Part shown: piece after piece, positions 9,718 through 20,096 of the stretch | How positions within the stretch are numbered: position 1 is the first letter of the stretch | Layout of the letters: each line of letters begins with the position of its first letter | Source: Prochlorococcus sp. AG-409-L18 | Lineage (GTDB): Bacteria; Cyanobacteriota; Cyanobacteriia; PCC-6307; Cyanobiaceae | Reading direction: 5' to 3' | Assembly: GCA_003215535.1 (NCBI GenBank) | Contig: QCKG01000001.1 | Coordinates: 1-64,000, forward strand | Length of the DNA stretch: 64,000 bases | Position numbers and translations under genes: made by a program | Notes under the pieces: generated by a model | Told to the model about the DNA's origin: nothing | The model's input: only the letters and a program-made list of their open reading frames with translations | The model's database searches: none

Positions 9718-10017
9718 ATGCAAAACTTTATTTCAATTGAGTCCATTGGCTATATGGCCGCTGTATTGACTACAATTGCATTTGTTCCGCAATTAATTAA
9801 AACATGGGTTTCTAAATCCGCAGACGATGTCTCATTGGTTATGTTTATTTTATTCATAACTGGTGTGATTTTGTGGTGTATTTATGGTTGGGAGATCCAT
9901 GCATTCCCAGTGATAATAGCAAATATAGTTACGTGTATTCTTGCGACACTTATCCTTTCACTAAAAATATACTTTGAGAACTTTGAGAATGAAACCAAGA
10001 AAAAAGATGTCCAATAA
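9718..10017 (+). CDS. SemiSWEET-type sugar transporter
   Basis: A 99-aa protein with three transmembrane helices, the length and topology of bacterial SemiSWEETs (MtN3/saliva/PQ-loop). Key features are the first-helix motif FVPQLIKTWVSKSADDVS (the PQ motif and the following KSADDVS) and an Asn in the third helix (IIANIVTC). SemiSWEETs dimerise to move sugars by facilitated diffusion; the substrate here is unknown. It lies 53 bp after the pentapeptide gene on the same strand, so co-transcription is possible. Confidence 0.85.
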   Translation: MQNFISIESIGYMAAVLTTIAFVPQLIKTWVSKSADDVSLVMFILFITGVILWCIYGWEIHAFPVIIANIVTCILATLILSLKIYFENFENETKKKDVQ

Positions 10018-10082
10018 AATATCTTTGCTTTTATAAGTAAATTTATAATTTCTGACTTTATTGTTTGGTAAATCCGAATAAT

Positions 10083-10529
10083 TTATCCACCTGAGATTTC
10101 CTGATTGTTTAAGGAGTCGAGAATGTATTTAGAAAACTCGTTAATCTCTTTCTCACTATATAATCCTATTCTAGATCCACAATTTTGGGATATATTTTCT
10201 GAGATACTCTCAGAAAGATCTTCTTTGCTTATCTCGTTAAATAAGTTTTCTTTTGAGAATGCTAAGCTTAACCATAATGAAGGGTTGAACTTGGGGTCAC
10301 TGTTTTCACTTATAGTAAGTTTTGTCGCACTTTCTATTGATAAACCCATTCCTAAGGCATTGCAAAATTTAGAGGAATAGCCTTTTGATACTTTCTCTTT
10401 TAGTGCTATAAGATCAGCATTTTCTACAGAATATGATTTCTCAGGGAGTACTATGGCGATCAAAGAATAGATTAATATCGCCCCAATTAATATCTGAGAA
10501 AACCATGATCTGAGATTGTGAAAAGTCAT
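10083..10529 (-). CDS. Hypothetical secreted protein
   Basis: A 148-aa protein I do not recognise. Residues 8-27 are a hydrophobic signal or anchor (FSQILIGAILIYSLIAIVLP). The mature part has two cysteines (KFCNALGM and QNCGSRIG) that could pair, and is Ser/Glu/Asn rich. An extracytoplasmic location is likely. There is no operon partner: the SemiSWEET gene converges on it and the tRNA-Ser gene lies upstream. Confidence 0.6.
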   Translation of the reverse strand: MTFHNLRSWFSQILIGAILIYSLIAIVLPEKSYSVENADLIALKEKVSKGYSSKFCNALGMGLSIESATKLTISENSDPKFNPSLWLSLAFSKENLFNEISKEDLSESISENISQNCGSRIGLYSEKEINEFSKYILDSLNNQEISGG

Positions 10530-10590
10530 TTTAGTTTGAATTATTTTTAGTTTGAATAAATTCTATAGGAAGATTCCCTAATTTATTAAG

Positions 10591-10677
10591 CGGAGGGGGT
10601 GGGATTCGAACCCACGATGCCCTTGCGGACATGCCAGTTTTCAAGACTGGAGCCTTCAACCACTCGACCACCCCTCC
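10591..10677 (-). tRNA. tRNA-Ser (anticodon UGA)
   Basis: Read on the minus strand, the 87-nt sequence has a 7-bp acceptor stem GGAGGGG/CCCCTCC with discriminator G. It has a D-arm with the G-tract, and an anticodon stem CCAGT/ACTGG with loop CTTGAAA giving anticodon TGA. A long variable arm typical of class II tRNAs follows (TGTCCGCAAGGGCA), and then a T-arm with GGTTCGAATCC. CCA is not encoded. It reads UCN codons. Confidence 0.97.
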
Positions 10678-10813
10678 AATTGGGTTGCCATCTGCAGGCA
10701 ACTCACCAATTCTACCAATTCTTTAAACCTATAATGTTTTTTCCGTAGGTCAATCGTTTTCAGATTGCTTTCATCAGGCGATGAGTTTTGGGGCAATCTT
10801 ATTTGTTGATTTC

Positions 10814-11014
10814 TTACATGGGTTTTCCAGATATGAATTGATGAACAGCTGGAATGTATCTGTATAGCAGATATGTGACAACCAGAAGTAGATTTCCACC
10901 TACTACAAGCCCCCCTGTGATTAAGTTTTGTCGACTAGAGGTATAGTCCCATTTAACCTCTTGTTCTTTCTCATTCTCTTTGTTGATTGTGTTTTCGGGA
11001 GTTGTTTCGTTCAT
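10814..11014 (-). CDS. Small single-pass membrane protein, unknown
   Basis: A 66-aa protein with a charged, Glu/Lys-rich N-terminal 30 residues and one transmembrane helix (about residues 33-52, ITGGLVVGGNLLLVVTYLLY). A short tail ends in SGKPM. The size and topology resemble small thylakoid or cytochrome-complex subunits, but I cannot match it to PsbH or another named subunit. Function unknown. Confidence 0.6.
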   Translation of the reverse strand: MNETTPENTINKENEKEQEVKWDYTSSRQNLITGGLVVGGNLLLVVTYLLYRYIPAVHQFISGKPM

Positions 11015-11487
11015 TTCAGTTAATTTGGTTCTTTTTTAGAATTGGCAATGTTTACAAGATTTAGGTTTGGCTCATCAGTCTTTGGTTGAAAATTAACTTT
11101 GTATACCCTTTCTATTCTATAGATGTAAACCCTTTTTGATTCTTCAGCAAATAATTAATTTCCTGATTGCGTCTTGTCGTTGACCCATCCCATTGAGGAT
11201 GTCCTTCCTCGTAAGAACTAGTAAAGGGTTTTATTACTACTAAATTCGACTATCGCGGCGCCCACCCCCATTAGATCTGGTTTTTTAGCAAAGTCATGGT
11301 TCTTTAGATCTGCTTCTTCATTTTCTGCAGAGTCTCTCCTAAAGGCTTTTTGGCAATTTTTTTTCGAGACTCATTACCAAAACAAAACCCTCGATCTTGG
11401 CAGATGTTAGTTCAGTTCTATAAAGACTCCTAAGAGTTCTCTGAGTCTTGTGCCATAATTCAGCTTTCAAAAGCCTTTTGTTCTGCT
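11015..11487. other. Intergenic region, no gene seen
   Basis: About 470 bases between two divergent small membrane-protein genes. I checked ATG starts on both strands and found only frames shorter than 20 codons. A 7-bp hairpin (AAGACTC/GAGTCTT, 11423-11449) sits just before a CATAAT -10-like element near 11454, upstream of the gene at 11488. Confidence 0.5.
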
Positions 11488-11694
11488 ATGCCTTCCTCTA
11501 GCCAAACCAAGAGCGAGCAATCTCGTTTTTTGGGAGATCTTCCCATGACAGGGGAAATTACTGAAAAGGAAAAAATTCGTTATATATCCCATGCAATGTT
11601 CTTTGTTGGATGCGCCCTTTTGTCGTTTGGTGTTTGGGCACTATCAGGGTTTACCTCTTCATCAGGTGCTGCAGGGCCTTTCCCCTTTTCATAA
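11488..11694 (+). CDS. Small single-pass membrane protein, unknown
   Basis: A 68-aa protein with a polar N-terminus (residues 1-30), one transmembrane helix (about 34-54, AMFFVGCALLSFGVWALSGF) and a Gly/Ser/Pro-rich tail. I do not recognise the family, and it lacks the ExxNxR signature of high-light-inducible proteins. It is a stand-alone gene followed at once by a strong terminator, which supports real expression. Confidence 0.65.
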   Translation: MPSSSQTKSEQSRFLGDLPMTGEITEKEKIRYISHAMFFVGCALLSFGVWALSGFTSSSGAAGPFPFS

Positions 11695-11728
11695 AAACTC
11701 ATATTCAAACGGCTTTTAGATTTAGAGC

Positions 11729-11761
11729 AAAGACGGCCAAATTAAGATTTTGGCCGTCTTT
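11729..11761 (+). terminator. Rho-independent terminator after the 11488 gene
   Basis: A perfect 13-bp stem (AAAGACGGCCAAA at 11729-11741 with its complement at 11749-11761) with a 7-nt loop, followed by a T-rich tail. It lies 35 bp after the stop codon of the small membrane-protein gene. Confidence 0.85.
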
Positions 11762-11834
11762 AACTTTATGAAAATAATAAAAAATTACTATTAGAAAAAA
11801 GAATCAATTTATATTTGCTTGAGTGATAAAAATG

Positions 11835-12086
11835 TTAGTTATTAAGTCTGTTTTCTCTGTCATTTATTAGGGTCCCAAGCCATTTTGCTGCTACTGCTCT
11901 TGAGATAGAACGATTTCGTAGAAAGTCGCAGATGACAGCATAGAGAGGACCTGATCTTGCTTCGGAATTGAACCAGCTTTCAAAAGCAAGGATTTCCTGC
12001 TCAGTCTTGCAGGCACGAAGTTTGTCAACGATGGCATCATGTACCCCGGTGCTCATGGCTTCGACCGGTTTGCTAGCAATGGTCAT
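11835..12086 (-). CDS. Conserved-type hypothetical protein
   Basis: An 83-aa soluble, mostly helical protein of unknown function. Readable parts are TGVHDAIVDKLRACKTEQEI, ALYVICD-like SGPLYAVICDFLRNRSI and AAKWLGTLINDRENR. There is no signal peptide or membrane helix. It lies downstream of nrdJ on the same strand but 207 bp away, so it probably has its own promoter. Confidence 0.6.
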   Translation of the reverse strand: MTIASKPVEAMSTGVHDAIVDKLRACKTEQEILAFESWFNSEARSGPLYAVICDFLRNRSISRAVAAKWLGTLINDRENRLNN

Positions 12087-12293
12087 TTTTTCTTATGGCT
12101 GTGCAGGTCGTTTTTGCCTACTTCTTTATCAATAGCTCTTACTAGTGCTTTTGTGCCACCGAATTATTCATTTCTGTTCAAGAAAGATCGAGAAATTCCT
12201 TTGAAGGACTTTAAAACAGCTCCCTTGAGGAGGCTAAACGCCAATATTTATTAAATAAAAGACGCTTAGCCGCAAAGCTATCATTGGTATTAG

Positions 12294-14633
12294 TCAGTTA
12301 TTTGGCTTGGATAGAGGAAGAAGGCACTTGTCAGAGTCACAACCCGCTGGTCCTGCCTCAGTTAGTTCTCCTTCGTCATAACGACTTAGAGCCTCAAAGA
12401 AATCAGTACTTATTCTTCTGTTAATCACTTCTGCTTGAAGTTGTTCGTATGACTCTGCGTCTATTGGTTCAAAAGGCAATCTAGGAAATGTTGCGTTTGC
12501 ATCAAATCTTGCAAGTAGAGCCGCAGATATATACCCATCCCCTCTTTGGATGGCCTTATGTAATGCATTGGCTAAGGGCTCGATTTCGTTTTCTCTGAAC
12601 TCAATTGTCGCGGAGGTGTTGTGATCTGTGTAATGTCGCTGAACTTGCATATAAAAATCAAATTGAGCTAATGCTGTGAAATCGTTAATGTCAACTTGAT
12701 CAGCTCCAGGTAAATTTGCCCAGCTAACTTCTGTTGGAATTTCTACTAGCCATTCTGTACAACGAGGATCAAACGGATCATTTAATAAACGACCATTCTC
12801 ATCTTTATCAGATTGGGATGGGACAACTGTGTAGCCATAATCCATACAAGCCATTGCGACTGGATCATTTTTTCTGAATGTGATTCGTCGAATAAAACGT
12901 TGAGCTTTAGGTGGATGCCATCCTGGGGCTGCTCCAGTTAATAGACTTTTGGTGCCTGCAGGCTGGACAGTAGTGCAGCGGTTAGGACGACGGAGTCCAT
13001 TCCTATCGCAATAGTCCCAAACGGTTTTATTTACGACTTTTTTCCATCGGTTGAGATAAGAGGATTCTTTATTTTTAAAATCAATCCCTTCGTCTGTTTC
13101 TGGTCTGCCAGATTCCCACCATTTGAGCCAAGGTGTACCAAAAGCATGGACAAAAAAGTCGAATAGGCCTGTAAAACTAACCCCGACGATTGGATCCCAC
13201 TCTCTACTCTGTCGATAGCGTTTAACTTCAAACCTATGGTTTAAAAGGCAAGCAACAGATAGGGCGGCTGCTTTGAAAGCATCCTCTTGCCCTTGTTCGT
13301 CAGTTGGATCAATTTGGTTTAAATGAATCTCAGCAAGATTGCAATGAAAGTCACTACCTAGGATCTCACCACATGGGTTAAGTCCATAACGGCTTAATCG
13401 ATGTTCTAATTCATTGGCTTCCATTGGACCGTGATTGGATTTAAGCCAAAGGCCAGCTGCTTCTTTGCCTTGAAGGCAGTAAATATCAATAAATTCCTTA
13501 CGTAATTCTGGTGTATCCAGTAAATCTGCGTTAGCCCTGGCTATTGCTTCTGGAGCGAACTGTATAGCCCCTTCTCCTGATTGGAATTGCTTTTTAACGG
13601 CTTCAAGTATTACCTCTTGGCTTGGTCGTGTGTGGTAAACCCTAGTGTGGTTTGCCATGCGCAATGCATCTCTTTCTGGATCAATACTCCAATTCCCTTC
13701 TGAGTCTTGTTGCCATAAATTCTCTTTGCAACCTGCTGCCTCTTGATCTTCTGAAGAGAACTGACGCATGCCAGCACTTCTGCGTATATTGCCTGCCACA
13801 ATTGTTACGGCTGCTTCGTCTATTAGCAGACAGCATTCAACGGATGTGAGTTTCCTTCCTATGGCTTTGTTTAAAAGTCGAGCGACTCTGCTGTATAAAT
13901 CTTTTAATTTAACAGGGTTGGCCATCCCCCCAAACCCTTTCAAAGATTCACCAACTGGCCTTATATCTCCTAAGTCGATTTCTATATTTACCTCTTGACC
14001 AAGAAACTGATCTTTGCTACTTAATTCTAGAAGTAACTGATAACTATCAACCCATCCCCGCCGACAATCCCCGACTTTAATAAAAACCTCATTATCTTCT
14101 ATTATATATGTTGTTTTCTCTTGTCTTTCTGTAGAAGGTGTAGTGCCTATTTGCGTAACTTTTTTGATGTTTATTGGGTTCTTAATTAATGGCAGTTTAT
14201 TTATTAGATGTGGCTCAATGATTGCACCAGTTCCACATCCCATCATTGCCAGGTCCATCATTAGACCAAAAGCTTCCCAGTCAATCAAGTTTGTAGAAGT
14301 GCAGTTATACGCTCCTGAGAAATTCTCTTCTTTGTTTATCCATGGTGTTCCACCTATCCAAAGCCAACGTCCTGATGGGAGTGCTTTCTTTTCAGCTTGC
14401 ATTCGAGCCATGAGGTCTACTTCCTCTTGGGTTAGCTGACCGAGTTGGCGTAACCCTTCAAGATTTCTTGTAGTGACTTCGCTCCAGCTTTCTCTGCCAG
14501 ATGCGTTTTTGCGGCTGTATGTCCTGTAAAAGACAGGGTTTGCGGCAGGCGCAGTGGCGGGAAAGTCCGCACGGTGATCTCCCGCTCCAAAGGCTGCCAT
14601 TGCAATTTCTGTGCGATTAGGTGTAAGGGTCAA
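12294..14633 (-). CDS. nrdJ: Adenosylcobalamin-dependent ribonucleotide reductase (class II)
   Basis: A 779-aa monomeric class II reductase that makes deoxyribonucleotides (probably from triphosphates), using B12 for radical generation. Visible motifs include AYNCTSTN with the N-terminal redox Cys (about residue 110), NPCGEI with the radical Cys and Glu in the finger loop, and CNLAEIHLN. The C-terminal Cys pair CDSDKC regenerates the active site. The length fits the Lactobacillus-type monomeric enzyme. It is oxygen-independent but needs cobalamin. I see no cobalamin riboswitch in the 105 bp upstream. Confidence 0.95.
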   Translation of the reverse strand: MTLTPNRTEIAMAAFGAGDHRADFPATAPAANPVFYRTYSRKNASGRESWSEVTTRNLEGLRQLGQLTQEEVDLMARMQAEKKALPSGRWLWIGGTPWINKEENFSGAYNCTSTNLIDWEAFGLMMDLAMMGCGTGAIIEPHLINKLPLIKNPINIKKVTQIGTTPSTERQEKTTYIIEDNEVFIKVGDCRRGWVDSYQLLLELSSKDQFLGQEVNIEIDLGDIRPVGESLKGFGGMANPVKLKDLYSRVARLLNKAIGRKLTSVECCLLIDEAAVTIVAGNIRRSAGMRQFSSEDQEAAGCKENLWQQDSEGNWSIDPERDALRMANHTRVYHTRPSQEVILEAVKKQFQSGEGAIQFAPEAIARANADLLDTPELRKEFIDIYCLQGKEAAGLWLKSNHGPMEANELEHRLSRYGLNPCGEILGSDFHCNLAEIHLNQIDPTDEQGQEDAFKAAALSVACLLNHRFEVKRYRQSREWDPIVGVSFTGLFDFFVHAFGTPWLKWWESGRPETDEGIDFKNKESSYLNRWKKVVNKTVWDYCDRNGLRRPNRCTTVQPAGTKSLLTGAAPGWHPPKAQRFIRRITFRKNDPVAMACMDYGYTVVPSQSDKDENGRLLNDPFDPRCTEWLVEIPTEVSWANLPGADQVDINDFTALAQFDFYMQVQRHYTDHNTSATIEFRENEIEPLANALHKAIQRGDGYISAALLARFDANATFPRLPFEPIDAESYEQLQAEVINRRISTDFFEALSRYDEGELTEAGPAGCDSDKCLLPLSKPNN

Positions 14634-14748
14634 GATCAGCTGTCCTTATTGAGTATGAGCACGCTAACGCCACAAGTAGAGTAGGCAAGTTTTTTTAACA
14701 CCATCTACAGCGGATAGAGGAGAATGATCTCAGTCGGGTTTGACCCTT

Positions 14749-15444
14749 ATGGATAGGGTTTGTGAGCCAGAGCTAATGGAGAACCCTCTCCAGGTCAAGG
14801 CTTATGCCGAGGCAGATTTTTTTGATAGCGATGAAGCTTTTGTAAATCGGATTCAAGAAATTTTGTGCGGCTTACATAAATCCCCAGATTCTGAAACTGT
14901 AATTTTTGATCTTGGTTGTGGTCCAGGGAACATAACTGAAAAGATTGCCTCTCGATGGAGGTCTGCGCAGGTTGTGGGAATTGACGGTTCTCAAGCAATG
15001 CTTGCCTATGCAAAAAGAAGGCAGGGAGTTCTTTCCTCTGAACCAGGAAATCTAAAAGTTTCTTATCTTCTTATTAATATTTCCGAAATCGCCAAAGGTT
15101 CGTATGGCTTTGAATCTTCAGCTGATGTGGTTATAAGTAATAGTCTTCTTCACCATTTACTCGATCCAAATCAATTTTGGAAAGCATTAAAATATCTTGC
15201 ATCTCCAGGTGCAGTTTTCTTATTAAGAGATTTACGTCGGCCAGATTCTACTCAGGCTGCCATTGATCTTCAAAAGAGATACCTAGCAAAAGCTGCTCCA
15301 ATTCTTATAAGAGATTATTTGGCTTCTCTACATGCTGCTTTTACTGTTGATGAAGTTCGAGAGCAGATCCAGTTGGCAGGACTTGAGAACTTACGGGTAT
15401 TTGAAGTAGATGACAGGTATCTTGAGGTTAATGGAACTATTTGA
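14749..15444 (+). CDS. Class I SAM-dependent methyltransferase
   Basis: About 231 aa. The SAM-binding motif FDLGCGPGN (about residue 56) is followed by the acidic residue of motif II (VVGIDGSQAM). SNSLLHHLLDP and FLLRDLRRPDS belong to the later motifs. The substrate is unknown. I chose ATG at 14749 over TTG at 14740, which would add three residues. It is divergent from nrdJ and 24 bp ahead of the RF3 frame, so it may be co-transcribed with prfC. Confidence 0.85.
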   Translation: MDRVCEPELMENPLQVKAYAEADFFDSDEAFVNRIQEILCGLHKSPDSETVIFDLGCGPGNITEKIASRWRSAQVVGIDGSQAMLAYAKRRQGVLSSEPGNLKVSYLLINISEIAKGSYGFESSADVVISNSLLHHLLDPNQFWKALKYLASPGAVFLLRDLRRPDSTQAAIDLQKRYLAKAAPILIRDYLASLHAAFTVDEVREQIQLAGLENLRVFEVDDRYLEVNGTI

Positions 15445-15483
15445 TAGTTCAGCGCTTGTTGATCTTTTTTGGGAATTCACGAA

Positions 15484-17157
15484 ATGAGTTCAGTTCCTTC
15501 TTCCACTTCAAATAAGCCTTATTCTGGCCCGCCTGATGAGGAGTTGGAGGCTGTTTTAGCAAAGGCGGTAAGTACTCGTCGTAACTTTGCAATCATTTCT
15601 CATCCCGACGCAGGTAAAACAACTCTGACTGAGAAATTGCTTCTTTATGGAGGAGCAATTCAACAGGCTGGAGCTGTTAAGGCACGAGGAGAACAGCGGA
15701 AGGTGACTTCAGATTGGATGGAGTTGGAAAAGCAAAGAGGTATTTCTATTACTTCAACGGTTTTGCAGTTCGATTATTTAGATAACACTATTAATCTTCT
15801 TGACACACCAGGGCACCAGGATTTTTCAGAAGATACTTATCGAACACTCGCCGCAGCAGATAATGCTGTGATGTTAGAAGACGCTGCAAAAGGACTTGAA
15901 CCTCAAACTAGAAAATTGTTTGAAGTTTGCCGCATGAGGAAGATACCTATATTCACTTTTATCAATAAAATGGATAGATCGGGTCAAGAGCCACTCGCTT
16001 TGCTTGACCAGCTAGAAGCCGAGTTGGGGTTATTAACTTGGGCGGTCAATTGGCCCATAGGAAGTGGTGAATTGTTTAGAGGTGTTATTGAACGAAGAAC
16101 GAAAAAGGTTATTATCTTTAGTAGGGCAGAGAGAGGGCGACAGTCTATAGAAAGGACTTTAGATATTGATGATCCAGAGTTAGAGAAACTTGTAGAAAAG
16201 GAACTACTAGATAAGACTCTAGAAGAACTAGAGCTTCTTGATGCGGCAGGTTCTGAATTGGATCCGGATTTGGTTCATTCTGGAGAATTGACACCAGTAT
16301 TCTTTGGATCTGCAATGACAAACTTTGGTGTAAGACCTTTCTTAGATACATTTTTAGAGATGGCTCAGGGACCTGTAGCTCGTTTGAGTAATACTGGCCC
16401 AATTGATCCTCTAACACCAACTTTTAGTGGGTTTGTTTTCAAACTTCAGGCAAATATGGACCCTCGTCATAGGGATAGGGTGGCATTTGTTAGGGTTTGT
16501 AGTGGCCGGTTTGAAAAGGACATGACTGTTCGTCATGCACGTACAGGCAAAAATATTCGTTTATCACGACCTCAGAAGATATTTGGGAAAGATCGTGCTG
16601 TTGTTGATGATGCTTATCCTGGAGATGTTATAGGACTAAATAATCCTGGAATGTTTGCTATTGGCGATACTTTATATACTGGTAAACATGTTGAATATGA
16701 AGGTATTCCATGTTTTAGTCCTGAGATATTTAGCTGGTTGAGAAATCCCAATCCTTCTGCTTTTAAGAATTTTAGAAAGGGCGTAAATGAGTTAAGAGAG
16801 GAGGGAGCTGTCCAAATTCTTTATGATATTGACCAAAGTAAGCGAGATCCAATTTTAGCCGCTGTAGGTCAGCTCCAATTAGAGGTTGTTCAGCATAGAT
16901 TGGAAAATGAATATGGTGTCATTACTCGGTTAGAACCAATGGGATATCAGGTGGCTAGATGGGTTAATGGAGGGTGGTCATCTTTAGAAGATTTAGGTCG
17001 CGTCTTTAACTGCAAAACTGTTCAAGATGCTTGGAATAGACCTGTTTTGCTTTTTAAGAATGACTGGAATTTAAATCAGCTGAAGGAAGAACACCCCGAT
17101 CTAGATCTCAGTGCTGTTGCTCCTGTTGTTAGTGGGGTTGACCCAATAAGTCTTTAA
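15484..17157 (+). CDS. prfC: Peptide chain release factor 3
   Basis: A GTPase of about 557 aa that recycles RF1/RF2 from the ribosome. G1 is [13 protein letters not shown]2 lies around the RGISITSTV segment, G3 is DTPGHQDF and G4 is NKMD. The C-terminal half (domains II-III) has [20 protein letters not shown]. The length matches RF3 rather than EF-G or TypA. The first possible start is TTG at 15469, but ATG at 15484 (MSSVPSST) is preferred. Confidence 0.95.
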   Translation: MSSVPSSTSNKPYSGPPDEELEAVLAKAVSTRRNFAIISHPDAGKTTLTEKLLLYGGAIQQAGAVKARGEQRKVTSDWMELEKQRGISITSTVLQFDYLDNTINLLDTPGHQDFSEDTYRTLAAADNAVMLEDAAKGLEPQTRKLFEVCRMRKIPIFTFINKMDRSGQEPLALLDQLEAELGLLTWAVNWPIGSGELFRGVIERRTKKVIIFSRAERGRQSIERTLDIDDPELEKLVEKELLDKTLEELELLDAAGSELDPDLVHSGELTPVFFGSAMTNFGVRPFLDTFLEMAQGPVARLSNTGPIDPLTPTFSGFVFKLQANMDPRHRDRVAFVRVCSGRFEKDMTVRHARTGKNIRLSRPQKIFGKDRAVVDDAYPGDVIGLNNPGMFAIGDTLYTGKHVEYEGIPCFSPEIFSWLRNPNPSAFKNFRKGVNELREEGAVQILYDIDQSKRDPILAAVGQLQLEVVQHRLENEYGVITRLEPMGYQVARWVNGGWSSLEDLGRVFNCKTVQDAWNRPVLLFKNDWNLNQLKEEHPDLDLSAVAPVVSGVDPISL

Positions 17158-17242
17158 ATACCAATATTTAAAATTCTGCTTTTTTTACTATTATTCTTTT
17201 TTTAGATGTAAAGATACTCTCATAACAGTTCAGCCAAAGTTC

Positions 17243-17938
17243 ATGGCCTCGGGCATCGACCCTTCATCGAATTCAGACTCTAAAGAACCTTACTCTTTTT
17301 TTGGTCTAGAACCAGGAGCTTCATTTGATGAGGTTCAAAAAGCTAGAGATAAGAAATTATCTGAAGCCGGTGATGATCCTCTTGCAAAGGGCAGGATTGA
17401 AGCTTCTTACGACACCCTTCTTATGGTCAGTCTTAAGGAGAGACAGCTTGGAAAAGTCAGCAGTGCAGCTGTAAATGCTTCTCGGAGAGAAAATAAAAAG
17501 GTTGAATCAGCTGCTGATAATGGCATAGGAGTTTCTTTACTTACAAGGTTAAGAGGAGTAAATGGTTCAAAAACCGATAGCTCGTCAAACAGTTTTTTCC
17601 CTCAATTGTCTTTACCAGAAGGACAAGGACTTATTACTCGACTTGTATTTGGGATCCTTGCAATTGTTCTTCTCCTGGTTTCTCCTGCAGGAAGTGCTGA
17701 GTTAATTCTTGCTCTTTCAACTATTGGGCTTTTTATTAGTCAGATTAGACGTGGCCGACGCCCACTGGCTTCATTGGGATGGAGCGTTGTTTTACTCTCA
17801 TCGGGCTTGATAATTGGTGGTTTGTTAACTGCCTCATCAAATAGTCAGTTTGAGTTAATTTCTACAATTTCATCAGAACAGATAGAAGCCTTGCCAGCTT
17901 TGTTAATGATCTGGTTGGGGACTCTCCTTTTGGATTAG
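17243..17938 (+). CDS. CPP1-like (chaperone-like protein of POR) family protein
   Basis: A 231-aa membrane protein. The N-terminus is a degenerate J-like domain without HPD (YSFFGLEPGASFDEVQKARD, then IEASYDTLLM). A linker (residues 70-125) and about four hydrophobic helices at the C-terminus follow. This is the layout of cyanobacterial and plastid CPP1/CDF1 proteins, which in plants stabilise protochlorophyllide oxidoreductase. A thylakoid role is inferred. Confidence 0.8.
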   Translation: MASGIDPSSNSDSKEPYSFFGLEPGASFDEVQKARDKKLSEAGDDPLAKGRIEASYDTLLMVSLKERQLGKVSSAAVNASRRENKKVESAADNGIGVSLLTRLRGVNGSKTDSSSNSFFPQLSLPEGQGLITRLVFGILAIVLLLVSPAGSAELILALSTIGLFISQIRRGRRPLASLGWSVVLLSSGLIIGGLLTASSNSQFELISTISSEQIEALPALLMIWLGTLLLD

Positions 17939-17957
17939 TTCTAATATTTAGATGAAT

Positions 17958-18869
17958 CTAAGTATCCTCTTCATTAATTAGCTTTTGTAAATCTATTCTA
18001 TTGATGCAGTAAATATCACCACAAAAATGACATGTTAGCTCTGCTTGACCATCTTCTTCAAGCATTAATATTAATTCATCTTTCTCTATTAACCTCAAGG
18101 CATTGATGCTTCTCTGTTTTGAGCAATTACATGTAAATCGAACACTCTGATTTGCATCATATGAATTTATTGGTTTTGTATCGAGATCTGGAAAAATATC
18201 TTTTAGTAGTGTTTCTAGGTTGTCTCCACAGGCTTCTAGCTTATCACTAAAGTGTTTTACTTTCTTGCACCTTTCTTCTATTAGCCTTACTAAGCTTGGC
18301 TCACAATTGTCTTTAGGAAGGATCTGTACTAATAAACCACCAGTACAAATAAGGTTATCTTTGTTTAATTTCTCACCTACAAATACAGCGGAAGGAGTTT
18401 GCTCAGAATGAAGGAGATAGGAGGCAATATCTTCTCCTATGCCACCTTTGATAATTTCTACAGTACTGCTGAAGGGAGTCCCTTTGCCTTCATCACGAAC
18501 CACATGTAAATAACCCTTGCCAACAGCTCTCTCGAAGTTAAATGTATATTGACCATTATCTCTTTTTATAAGGTCTAGTTCCAAACTTGGTTCTCCAACA
18601 TACCCACGAACAGTTCCATCTCTTCCTGCATCGACATTTAATCCTTTAAGTGGGCCATCTGAACCTACCCTTAAATTTACTCTCCCATGAGAAACTTTCA
18701 TTGAGCTTGCCAATAAAAGTCCTGCACTCATTCCACGTCCCAAAATTGCTGTAGTCAAGAATGAAAGCCCATGCCTTTTTTGTGCATTTTTAGTTGCTTG
18801 CGTGGTTTTTACAGCAACTAATCGGACTCCACCATCTGCACCTGTTGCCCTTACAAGGCTATCGGTCAT
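17958..18869 (-). CDS. hslO: Redox-regulated chaperone Hsp33
   Basis: A 303-aa cytoplasmic holdase activated by oxidation. The N-terminal substrate-binding domain begins with [20 protein letters not shown]. The C-terminal zinc module has CNC (about residue 248) and CHFC (about 281), the four cysteines that bind zinc when reduced. The length is typical. The ATG overlaps the stop of the upstream ABC ATPase gene by 4 bp, so translation is probably coupled. Confidence 0.95.
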   Translation of the reverse strand: MTDSLVRATGADGGVRLVAVKTTQATKNAQKRHGLSFLTTAILGRGMSAGLLLASSMKVSHGRVNLRVGSDGPLKGLNVDAGRDGTVRGYVGEPSLELDLIKRDNGQYTFNFERAVGKGYLHVVRDEGKGTPFSSTVEIIKGGIGEDIASYLLHSEQTPSAVFVGEKLNKDNLICTGGLLVQILPKDNCEPSLVRLIEERCKKVKHFSDKLEACGDNLETLLKDIFPDLDTKPINSYDANQSVRFTCNCSKQRSINALRLIEKDELILMLEEDGQAELTCHFCGDIYCINRIDLQKLINEEDT

Positions 18870-19522
18870 CTTTTCTTATCGATGTTTGGTAATGCATTAA
18901 CAGGTAATAGAACCCCTTCATTAAGTTGATAAGAGGATATCATCCAATTTTTAAAGAGTTCTGCTTCATGTGTCACAACAATTAAAACTTGTTCTTTTGC
19001 GAGATTTGCAAGTAAAGCAAGTATTTCACCTCTTACTGACCAATCTAATCCTGCTGTTGGTTCATCCAGTAAAAGAATGGATGGATTTCTTAGTAATTGC
19101 ACAGCAAGAGCCAATCTTCGCTGTTGTCCTCCGCTGAGCTGCTCTGGAGCTTTCTTTAAGTCAATATCCGATAATCCAACTTTTTTTAGTACAAGTTCCA
19201 GATCAGCTCCATTCAATCTGCGATGGCCAAGACGTAATTCTTGCCCAACTGTTAAACCTAGGAAATATCGCTCAGGAAATTGAAAGACGATTCCACACAA
19301 TAATCGTCTTTGCTGTTCATTAATTTGATTATTTTTCCAATTAATTTCTCCTTTTTGGGGTTTTGACAAACCACTAATTACTTCTACAAGACTAGTTTTT
19401 CCACTCCCACTCGGTCCAGCCACAATAACTGGTTTCCCATAGTGAGCTTTTAGGTTTATTCCCTTTAGAACAGGCTTTTCAGCTGTTGCCGGGTGGAGGG
19501 AAAGCCCCTTTAGCTCTAGCAT
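18866..19522 (-). CDS. ABC transporter ATPase, ECF/CbiO-like
   Basis: A 218-aa ATP-binding subunit. Walker A is [10 protein letters not shown], the Q-loop lies in [16 protein letters not shown], the signature is LSGGQQRR and Walker B is [10 protein letters not shown]. The FQFPE form of the Q-loop is characteristic of energy-coupling-factor ATPases and of the plastid ABCI11-type homologues. No transmembrane partner lies nearby, as is usual for this orphan ATPase in cyanobacteria. Substrate unknown. Confidence 0.82.
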   Translation of the reverse strand: MLELKGLSLHPATAEKPVLKGINLKAHYGKPVIVAGPSGSGKTSLVEVISGLSKPQKGEINWKNNQINEQQRRLLCGIVFQFPERYFLGLTVGQELRLGHRRLNGADLELVLKKVGLSDIDLKKAPEQLSGGQQRRLALAVQLLRNPSILLLDEPTAGLDWSVRGEILALLANLAKEQVLIVVTHEAELFKNWMISSYQLNEGVLLPVNALPNIDKKR

Positions 19523-19638
19523 TTCAGAAGAAATAGGAGTGCTATCTTGATTTTATTATCCAGGTTTTCAAAGAAAAGCTTATGAATTGGCTTTAAAAGC
19601 TAGTTTTATTAGCCATCATAAAAACATTTAAGGCTTTT

Positions 19639-20088
19639 ATGGAAGTCCATTTTCGAGAGATTGATCCTTTCAATTGTTGGATATGGCTTCGTTTTAGCGA
19701 AGCTCCTAATCAGGGTGAGAGGAATTATGTTGATGGCATTTTCGACAGTTGGTATGTAATTGGTCGCTTGGGTGGGTTTAATGCTGGGAACCTGCAAGCG
19801 CATGATCAGGGTGGTGATTTGAGTTGGATGAGCTATGAGAACACTGAGGCAAATAATTGCTTGCCTGCGTTAATGCATAACGTCGGACAGTTGGAATATA
19901 AGCAACTATGGGGCCGATGTTGGGTCGATTTTGGGACCAGTGACTCAATTGGTCTTGACATATTGATAAATTGTTTAAGACAGATGGACTCTGATGTTGT
20001 TCAACTTGAAGAAGTTTTAGTTGGTGGAGTCAATGAAGAATGGGGTGTTGAGGATCATCCAGACTCAGTATTTGACTCCTTAACTTAA
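19639..20088 (+). CDS. DUF3531 family protein
   Basis: A 149-aa soluble protein typical of cyanobacteria and plastids. Recognisable segments are VHFREIDPFNCWIWLRF, DGIFDSWYVIGRLGGFNA and HNVGQLEYKQLWGRCWVDFG. Function unknown. Its stop is 8 bp before the GTG of rsmE, so the two genes likely form an operon. Confidence 0.8.
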   Translation: MEVHFREIDPFNCWIWLRFSEAPNQGERNYVDGIFDSWYVIGRLGGFNAGNLQAHDQGGDLSWMSYENTEANNCLPALMHNVGQLEYKQLWGRCWVDFGTSDSIGLDILINCLRQMDSDVVQLEEVLVGGVNEEWGVEDHPDSVFDSLT

Positions 20089-20096
20089 CTAGTGTC

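Noticed and set aside
12039-12254. 71-codon plus-strand frame before nrdJ's 3' end
   Set aside because: It overlaps the 83-aa minus gene and has no coherent domain; composition is typical of a shadow frame.
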